Below, in pieces: positions 56,066-64,000 of a stretch of 64,000 bases of DNA. The stretch lies in assembly GCA_025093985.1 (NCBI GenBank), contig JACAAK010000006.1:496001-560000 (forward strand). The letters run 5' to 3'. Position numbers and translations under genes: made by a program. The DNA comes from Calvatia gigantea. Lineage: Eukaryota > Basidiomycota > Agaricomycetes > Agaricales > Lycoperdaceae. The notes under the pieces were generated by a model. The model was not told the origin of the DNA and ran no database searches. It worked only from the letters and a program-made list of their open reading frames with translations. Every line of letters begins with the position of its first letter. Positions within the stretch are counted from its first letter, which is position 1.

Positions 56066-59014
56066 ATGAATTGCATCAAGCGATTCTACGGGGAGGCCTT
56101 TAATCATTTCCTTCCATTCGGTTTCTATTTCACGGCCATAATGCCCCCCGCTTCCAATACAGTAGTTGTCTCTCAGACCCAGGCGGATTGGTCACCGCAT
56201 GTACGAGCCGCTTAGAGAATTTATCACCCAACTCAGCGTTGTCGTTCGCTCCCTCTCAGGCTTCTCCCAAGGCCGACAAGCCGAGCCCGATCCTCGGGAG
56301 CCGAGTAGAGGCTTCTCCCCAAATAGGCTGGATTCAGGTCGGACAAGTGAGGATCCTCTCAGCGTCCTCGCGACAGCACTCCTCTGACAGTACTGCATAG
56401 CCCAGCCGAATGTGACTGCCTTTGAGAGCACCCAGATCGCCACAGGTGACCCTAGATCTCCATCTCCGTCGGTCGTGGTTATCGTCAAGCTAACTTATCT
56501 CTATCTGACCGATATCAGCCGGAGATGTTTTACCATCTAACCCGACCAAATCGTTTCTTCCTTCTCAGGCTCCTCTTGAGGCTGTCAGAGCACCACCTCT
56601 AGCCCCTCAATACCCGGATGCGGACACAACTCGAAGTGTGCTGGACACATATCTAGCAGGTGAATATTATCAAGGTCTTTACAAGAACCTTTTTCTAATG
56701 GCACTTTGTAGGTGTATCGAAAGTCAGTTACCTCGAAAATGCGAGCAACTTTGTTATTCATAACCCGATTATGGGGGAGAACATTTGGGTGACCCATAAA
56801 CGTTATAAACACACAAGTATCAACGGTGAACATCTGACTCTCAACGCTCAGACCAACGCTAACCCAAGTAATGATCCCAGTTTTGAAGAAAATGCTTCCG
56901 TATGTTATCTCAGGAGCCGAGTATGATTCTGATGTCCGTGATTCACCTCCCCGATGCCACCCTGGAACCCGAACTCAGATCTTGGAAGACATTCAAGTGC
57001 GCATTCATGACCCGCAATTAGCAACGAGGATGGTCTGGATTCACGGACCGGCCGGTGTGGGCAAATCAACGATCATGCAAACCCTTGCAGAAGCTGAGGC
57101 ATCACGGGATGCGACCTTCACGACGCTGTTCTTTTCACGCCCGAACGAACGCAACGACCCAAAGATCTTCCCTACTCTCGCATATGGCCTTGCTAGGCTC
57201 AACCCGGAGCATCGGCGCTACATCGGGGAGAAGCTCACGCTGGATCCTACGTTTTTAGCGAAATCCGTAGACAAACAGTTTCAACGCCTCTTCGTCACCC
57301 CTTTCCTTACTCCTTTGACCGAGGATCATATCGAAATCGGTTCCTGGCGATGGATTATTTTCTTGGATGGTCTGGATGAATGTCACGGCGAGAAAGAGCA
57401 GAGTAGGATAGTAGACTTGATCCGCAACTCTATGCTTCATCGTGCAGTGTCCACTCCGTTCACCTGGGTCATCGCGAGCCGACCTGAAGTCCATCTGCAG
57501 ACGCATTTCACAGAGGCCAGGACTGATATGGGGGATTTTGGGAACTGGAGGTGCCTGTCGACTCCAACCAAAGTTCACAGGACGTCGAACTCTATTTACA
57601 CGGAAAGTTTTCGGAGATGCGTGAACAATACCCCGATTCTATATCTCGTCGTTGGCCTTCTGAGACTGAATTCTTGACGCTTTCGCGTGCGTCGTCCGGA
57701 TTGTTCGTCTTTGCCTCGACGCCTGTGGCATACCTTCTTGGTGGAGATCCTGTTATTCGCCTCAAGTATGTCGTGGCCCTGATCAAGAACTTAAAGGATC
57801 ACGCAGACAACCTCTCGCAAAATCCATTCAGGATGCTTGACTTGTTATATACCCAAATTATGTCGGATGTTCCTCCCGAGGTCCTTCCTACCACAATGCA
57901 CCTTTTGGGATTCTACCTTGTTGAGGCCACGCTGGAGCTTCCCCTGTCACCCATCGCACTTTTTGTGGCAGGTAATATCCTGGGGTATGAACAACATGCG
58001 ACTTATGCTGCTTTGCGCAAGCTGCATTCGGTCCTTGTATGCCCACCCCTTGATCAAGCACACAAACAACCTGTTCGCTTTCTTCATGCCTCGTTTTCGG
58101 ACTTTATTACAAATTCCTCTCGTTCTCAAGCATATTATATTGACCAAAGTCAAGAAGTCACTCATGTATGGCAATGTTGTACCAGAATTCTTCGCCAATA
58201 CGCAGTGAGTCGTAGTAAGTCAGATCGCTCCCCTTCTATGCGCTACTATTGCTGAGAAAAGTGCAGTGCACGTTGACATCAGCCTTTCCTGGCTACCTAG
58301 TGGTCTATCCCTACCGAAGAGCTCGTGTCAGGCCGACATATTGATATGTCCAACATTGGTGGCAGAAAGCACTCACGAATTTCTGGGGGCTCCCTAGGGT
58401 GTCTCACCCTATTTGTATCTTGGTCGATCACCTCTCCTTACTCAGGATTTTCCAGGAATTGAGTCCAAGTATATTCTTTGGTGTAGAAAGGCAGGGATAT
58501 CCGATAAGCCGGTTTATTACTTGGTTGGATCATACAGTACGTGACTCTTTCGAAAAGAAAATACTATGTAACCTTTTGTTTAATTGTGTCTAGGCTCCTT
58601 TGAACTTTCGGACACACTTTGTGGCTGAAAGATTCCCTCTCCACAAAATTGACACATACCGCCTGTTCAGGTCTCTCTGTGCCCAGCAATGGTGTGTAGC
58701 CTGGAGAGGGACTGGGGATTTACTTACCTTCGACAACATTAATTTGACCGCCATAAAAGTATGTTAATCTATACGAAATTTACTTCCAGACTTCAATCGT
58801 CATATTTCAGGGACTTGACGTTTCGCAGTGGGCCAAGGGAAAAGAAGCTCTCTGGAACCAATCTGGTCAACTAAGCGAATTGGCCGGGGCAGAGACTGCG
58901 GTCGTCAGGGTGGTCGGGGTTGAACCATCAAAGCTCTGTATTCTGGTTGGGCCAGTCTCTAGTTATGTAGCAACAGCATACTATGTCCTTCCGTATGCTA
59001 GTATACCAGCGTAG
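56066..59014 (+). pseudogene. NLR I: NACHT gene with a frameshift in the NACHT exon
   Basis: Exon 1 starts MNCIKRFYGEAFNHFLPF, like D and F, and runs into a stop near 56213 after a frame change. The following N-terminal exons (56403-56445, 56520-56660, 56712-56827) correspond to those of F. The NACHT exon begins at about 56880 with Walker A GPAGVGKSTIMQ and Walker B WIIFLDGLDECHGE, then loses one base near 57537 (GGGGGATTTTGGGAAC) and continues in another frame from 57551 to 58255. The exon at 58310-58540 has further breaks (CTACCGAAGAGC region); the last two exons (58594-58760, 58812-59014) are well conserved. It is a young pseudogene. Confidence 0.75.
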
Positions 59015-59189
59015 CTTTCAATTGCTAAATTCCTTTCTGCGATTATGTGAAACTCGACCCACCAGTTTCTTGCACTCAAAAAATCATTTCGCCTTCAAAA
59101 TGACCAATCTATTTCCTCCTCCAAGAAAGCACAAATTAAAATCACTGCTAAAGAGTTGGTGAAGCTTATCTAGATACCCTCCCACCCAT

Positions 59190-60743
59190 CAAATGGGAAC
59201 AAGAGCGGTCATATAAAGAATCTGGAAAATAGCCTCGGAGAACAAGAACGTGATCCTTCTTCGACGTTGTGCTAGGTTTACAGTGGCGACCATTGTTGGA
59301 TTCGTCGAGATGGATATTGAGGGGTTCGAGAGGACAACGGAGCGTGGCGACTGGAGCTTTTGAGCGGTCGAGTTAGATAAAGTTATGATACGAGGAAGAT
59401 TCGAGGGGGCCGGCCGTGGTGGTAGGAGTTACGCTAGGAGAAGCGGGCATAAGTGTTGGGTAAAGTGCGTAGAGAGGGGGTTGGCGCACCCAACGAATTC
59501 ATAACCTCCGTAAGTGATCAACTCGACGATTTGGCTTGACCCTTGGATGTTCAAGAAGTAACAACGAAGACAAAGTCTAGTGGGACAACTGCAAGCGCTT
59601 GCGAAGCACTCTCGCCCAGAATCTTAGGGGATATCAACCTGGATAACATGTACGTAGTGACGGAAAGAGTGTACTTTGGGGTTGAAAATTTTCTCTAGAC
59701 ATAGGATACATGTCGCGATAGCCATGACCAGGAAAAGCAGTTAGGAAATAGATTCGGAAGTACAGCGCGTTCAACGTGGCTTGCCTGGAATATATAAGTC
59801 TGAGCTGTTAATATCCTCTCTAGGAGGTTGCCATTCACTTTGACCATTCTCTGTTCTCCGCGTCTTCCTTGCCCAAGGTTTATGCGTCCATGGGAATAGG
59901 ATAAGTCTTAGTTCGTGCATGACATACAAATTAGAAAAGTTGAAGTAGTATTTCAGGCTCGTAGACGGGAGGAGTGCACCAAACTGTCGACCTCAAAAAG
60001 TTAACATTGAATCGCAAAACCAGGTGTCCGAAAAGACTCACGTTCCGCCGAACATATTCCTGTCCTGCTGCAGCTGCATTGTGGCCAGGCTGCATCCCCA
60101 ACTGCGCCGTCGCCCCATCAATACCCCATGCCTCAAAGTCCAGTGCGGGTGTGCCACTGCCATTTCCTGCATGACCACCATTTACAGGAGTCATATTTCC
60201 TCCTAGTGGCGCGTTAGTATGGCTTATGTGGTGGTATCCCGCCTGTGAGTGTAATGGCTGCTGGTGTGGCTGATTATATTTCTTGCATGTATGGAACTCT
60301 GTGTTATTGTTGTTGTGGGCCCAGTGAAGATGAATACCGTTGGTATCCTGCGGAGAAGCTGAGGTTGGGAGAGGTTCTGGGAAATATGCAGGGTATGTTG
60401 GGACGGAGTGTCTAAGCGAAACACAGACGCGACGATGTGAGGGAATATGAAACAACCTTGAAGCTTGAAGGGGGATGTTCTCCTTCTCTGACATTATGCA
60501 AGGTTCATAGTCGTTATTGTTGGTAAAATTAAATTTGCCGTGGTGCGGGTACGGAGGTGCGGGCCCCGGGAGATCAGCAGAATGTGATGGATGGATCGGC
60601 GGTCCACAAGCAGAAGGCATTGGTGGAGTTGAGCATTGGGAGTACGAGGATTGTTGGGGGGGGGGGGGGGGGGTATGATACCCGCACTGGTTGAATTTGA
60701 AATTTTTACTTTGATGATTAGCGCCTGTTAGTCTTGGGCGCAC
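59190..60743 (-). pseudogene. YIF1-like: YIF1-like gene, most complete copy
   Basis: Read on the minus strand: proline-rich N-terminus (RHSVPTYPAYFPEPLPTSAS), then WGIDGATAQLGMQPGHNAAA with AGQEYVRRN and a GTGAGT donor. A second exon (FGALLPSTSLKYYFNFSNLY, HELRLILFPWTHKPWARKTR, DINSSDLYIP) is intact and matches the conserved core of YIF1 proteins. The next exon is damaged (MAIATCILCLEKIFNPKVHS, lacking part of the first helix). Later pieces (SASQALAVVPLDFVFV, CYFLNIQGSSQIVELITYGG) are also broken. The last exon (RRRRITFLFSEAIFQILYMT) is intact. It is head-to-head with NLR J, about 170-200 bp apart. Confidence 0.7.
60656..60673 (+). repeat. Run of 18 G
   Basis: A homopolymer in the proline-coding 5' region of the YIF1-like gene (CCC codons on the minus strand). 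It is prone to slippage and to assembly length errors. Confidence 0.9.
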
Positions 60744-60802
60744 AGTGCAGTGCGCTATTTTCCGGCGAGTGTGACGGAGTTATTTTCGCCAACTTCACGC
60801 TG

Positions 60803-60830
60803 CACTGCACTGCACTGCATTGCATTCCAC
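60803..60830 (+). repeat. Short TGCAC/TGCAT microsatellite
   Basis: Five to six pentamer units lie between the YIF1-like gene and NLR J, in the presumed shared promoter. Confidence 0.7.
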
Positions 60831-60909
60831 GGATGCGTTTCAACGCTCGATCTCGCGTTTCCCCCTCACCACCTCCAGCCTTGCTCCTCACTCGGTCACA
60901 CCTTACTAA

Positions 60910-63455
60910 ATGAAGCAATTCAAACGGTTTTTCAAGAAGACATTTTACCGTCCCCCCCAATCCAATTTGGATTCAATGAGGACCGCAAAAGCCATGGTGA
61001 CCGGCGTGTCTGATATTCCTCAGGTTCCTCTTGAAACCACCATCGAAACCCGGCTTCCGACCCCTCAGCATGCGGATACGGACACACCTCAAAGCACGTT
61101 AGGTGCAGATCCAACAGGTACGGGTATTGGGGTTTCTCACAGGTTTCTTCTTCTGATGTTTTACAGGCCGACCTAGAGTTAACTTCTACGAAAACGCAAG
61201 TGACTTTGCCGTGTATAATCCAATCATGGGAGAAAGCGTCCGGATAACCCAGGTTCAGACAAGTACCAATGGTGAGTGTCTGATTTATGTGTGTTTCGTC
61301 TAGCACTAACTCAGGTATTGATCCCAGTTCTAAAGGAGATGCTCGAATATGTGATGCCAGGAGTCGAGTATGACTCCTCTGTCCGTGACTCACCGCCTCG
61401 ATGTCATCCTGGAACCCGAACTCAGATCCTTAAAGACGTTCAAACCCGCATTCATGACCCCGACCTGGCAACGAGGATGGTTTGGATTTATGGACCAGCC
61501 GGCGTGGGCAAATCAGCAATCATGCAAACCCTTGCCGAATCGGAGTCGTTACGTCGGGCCACTTTTACAACGCTGTTCTTTTCACGCCCAAACGAACGCG
61601 ATGACCCGAAGAAGGTCTTCACCACTCTCGCATATAGTCTTGCTGTGCTTAACTCGGAGTATCGCCAGTACATTGGAGAGAGGCTCGTGGATGAACCTAC
61701 CTTCCTAATGAAATCTATGGATGAACAGTTTCAGCGTCTTTTTGTCATTCCCTTTACCGAGGAGCACGTCGATTTTGGTTCGCAGCATTGGACTGTGTTT
61801 GTAGACGGCCTAGATGAATGTCGGGGCGAGAGGGAACAAGTCAGGATAGTGGACCTGATACGTGATTCCATTCTTCTCCATGCAGCATCCACTCCCTTCA
61901 TTTGGGTCATTGCGAGCCGACCCGAAGCGCACTTGAAGATGCTGTTCACGAAAGCCAAGACCGATGTTGAGAGCTTCTGGGAGTTGAGTGTACCCATCGA
62001 CTCTGACAGAAGCTGTCGAGATGTCGAACGTTATCTGCATGCACAATTCTCGAAGATACGCGAAAGCTACTCCGACTCTATACCCCCTCTTTGGCCTTCC
62101 GAGACTGATTCCTTAACTGTTACACGTGCGTCATCCGGATTGTTTGTCTTTGCCTCGACGCTGGTTGGATATCTTCTGGGTGGAGATCCTGTCCTTCGCC
62201 TCAACCAAATCGTAGGCCTGATCGAAAGATCAGGCGACCAAATAGCCATTATCCGGCAAAACCCATTCAGGCCGCTTGACTTATTGTACAACCAGATTAT
62301 GTCCGACATTCCAGAAGAGGTCCTTTCGACCACAATGCACCTTTTGGGATTCTATCTCGCCGAGGCCGCACTGAAGCTCCCCCTGTCACCCATCCCACTT
62401 CTTATAGCAAGTAATATCTTGGGGTATGAACAACATGCAACTTATGCTGCTTTGCGCAAGCTGCACTCGGTCCTTGCATGCCCGCTCCCTAATGAAGCAC
62501 ATCGCCGACCTATTCGCTTCCTTCATGCCTCGTTTTCGGATTTTATTACAGATTCCTCTCGTTCTCAAGCATATTATATTGATCAAAGTCAAGAGCTCAC
62601 TCATGTATGGCAATGTTGTACCAGAATTCTTCGCCAATATGCAGTGAGTTGTAGTAAGTCAGATCACTCCTCTTCTGTTTGTGTTACGACTGAGAGTAAA
62701 CACAGCGCATGTCGATATTAGCCTTTCCTGGCTACCCAGTGGTTCGAAGAGCTTGTTCCAGGCCCGCATATTGACACACGCCCAATATTGGTGGCGGCAG
62801 GCACTCATCAGATTATGGGGGCGCTTGTCTCATTCTATTTGCCTGTTGGTCGATCACCTCTCTTTGGTCAGGATTTTCCAGGAATTAGGTCCAAGCATAT
62901 TCTTTGGTGTAGAAAGGGAGGAATACCCGATAAGCCTATTTTTCACCTGGTTGGAATATGATGTACGTGACTCTTCCGAAAAAGAAAATACTATGCAACT
63001 AATATCCTCTTTTGTTTTATTGCGTCAGGCTCCTTTGGATTTTCGGACTCAACTTGTGGTTGAAAGATTCCCTCTTCACAAACTTGATACCGACCGCCTA
63101 ATCAGATCTCTGTACACCCAGCAGTGGGGTATTGCCTGGAGAGGGTCTGGGAACCACTTTACCTTTGCTGACTCAACCGCCACCAAGGTATGTAAACCTA
63201 CATGAAATTTGCTTCCCAAGGTTTCAAGGATTGTTTCTTTAGGGATCTCATGTTTTCCAATGGGCCAAAGGAAAAGATGCCCTTTGGAAGCAATCTGGTG
63301 TACTAGTAAGGGAATTGCTTGAGGCGAAAACGGCGGTTGTTAGAGTAATTCGGCTTGAGCCATCAAAGCTCTGTGTTCTGATTGGGCCAGTCAACAACCA
63401 TCATGCGATAACATACTATGTCCTTCCGTACACTAGTGACATTGAATCAGTGTAA
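60910..63455 (+). CDS. NLR J: intact NACHT-type STAND protein, 755 aa
   Basis: Six exons, 60910-61117, 61167-61271, 61328-62653, 62706-62962, 63029-63187 and 63243-63455, are all in phase with GT-AG introns of 49-67 nt. N-terminus: MKQFKRFFKKTFYRPP, a basic/aromatic segment. Exon 2 carries FYENASDFAVYNPIMGESVR. The NACHT module has Walker A GPAGVGKS (about 160-167) and Walker B WTVFVDGLDECRGE (about 260-273), then a helical region (TRASSGLFVFASTLVGYLLG, DIPEEVLSTTMHLLGFYLAE, FLHASFSDFITDSSRSQAYY). The last 210 residues contain DISLSWLPSG, LLVDHLSLVRIFQELGPSIF, FPLHKLDTDRLIRSLY and GSHVFQWAKGKDALW, ending YYVLPYTSDIESV; I know no family for this part. Such fungal STAND proteins are thought to sense non-self and trigger a cellular response; the ligand is unknown. 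Confidence 0.85.
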
Positions 63456-63579
63456 CTTTCAGTTGTAAACCCCTCTCTCGTACTTGACCTGCTGTTTCCT
63501 TGCACTGAAAGGGTCATTTTATCGACCACAGAGAAACCCCAGATTAAAACCACTGGTAAAGAGTCACTGAAGCCCATTC

Positions 63580-64000
63580 TATTCTCTGCCGCCCTCAGAT
63601 GCAAACAAGACAGCCATGTAAAGGATGTGGAAAACGACCTCGAAGAACAGGAATGCGACCCTTCTTCGACGTTGTGCGACGTTCAGTGGCGATTGTCTGG
63701 GTTGGTCGAGATAAATACCGGAGGTGTCTGGGAAACCAACAGAGCACGCAGCTTTTGAAACAGCGTCTATTCAGGCAAGCTTGCGTGGTGGGGGAGTCGG
63801 ACATATGACTTACAGCTCGGAAGCGGGAGTTGGAAGGGATAGATGAAGACGAGGGTCCATGGGGGACTGGAGAATTTGAGTAAGTCAGCTGTGGTGGTAA
63901 GGATCACGCTGGAGGGAACGAGCGTAAGTAACAGACAAAATGCATAAAGAAGGGGTCTGCGTATCCAGCGAATTTGTATCCTCCATAAGCAATCAAGCCA
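63580..64000 (-). pseudogene. YIF1-like: YIF1-like gene, 3' part, running off the right edge
   Basis: On the minus strand from the edge: GLIAYGGYKFAG, then VILTTTADLLKFSSPPWTL with VFIYPFQL (decayed against VFIYSFLANAFFL), then the last exon RRRRVAFLFFEVVFHILYMA. Exon order and borders match the other YIF1-like copies. The changes in the membrane helices indicate decay. Confidence 0.6.

Overview
The window is eukaryotic and fungal. Genes carry 50-120 nt GT-AG introns, and the families point to an Agaricomycete basidiomycete: FunK1 kinases, F-box/leucine-rich proteins, LysM secretory proteins, NACHT STAND (NLR-like) proteins and a Ty1/copia element. It is an accessory, duplication-ridden locus in which most genes exist in several copies at different stages of decay. 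The only ordinary housekeeping feature is an intron-containing tRNA-Gly(GCC) at 620-704.

Layout. (1) 1-18.5 kb: the 5' end of a minus-strand NLR at the left edge, the tRNA, then a tandem segmental duplication. Units 1 (about 0.8-7.3 kb) and 2 (about 7.9-14.3 kb) each carry a minus-strand FunK1 kinase divergent from a plus-strand F-box gene. Unit 3 (about 15.0-18.5 kb) retains only the F-box part. Unit 1 keeps the F-box gene but has lost the kinase; unit 2 keeps the kinase but has lost the F-box gene; unit 3 is broken by a solo LTR. (2) 19-32 kb: LysM copy 1, three decayed NLRs (A, B, C), LysM copy 2, and a 146-bp MITE. (3) 33-45 kb: NLR pair D-E, split by a 5'-truncated copia element, then YIF1-like remnants and LysM copy 3. 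(4) 45.3-46.7 kb: a nearly perfect 606-bp inverted repeat. (5) 47-64 kb: NLR pair F-G, then NLRs H, I and J, each followed by minus-strand YIF1-like (Golgi/ER membrane protein) remnants.

Among about ten NLR copies, only J (six exons, 755 aa) and the F-G pair (ten exons, all frames open) look intact. F lacks the last two C-terminal exons, G lacks all N-terminal exons, and one splice between them would keep the frame, giving a predicted 1397-aa protein with two NACHT modules. The NLRs share a short basic/aromatic N-terminus, a NACHT module with Walker A and B, and a conserved C-terminal region of about 210 residues that I do not recognise; I see no WD40, ankyrin or TPR repeats.

The working picture is a rapidly evolving innate-immunity or self-recognition cluster (STAND receptors beside secreted chitin-binding LysM proteins), shaped by unequal recombination and transposons. 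The functions are inferred from family membership. Exon borders were read by eye and checked for reading phase, not verified with transcripts.
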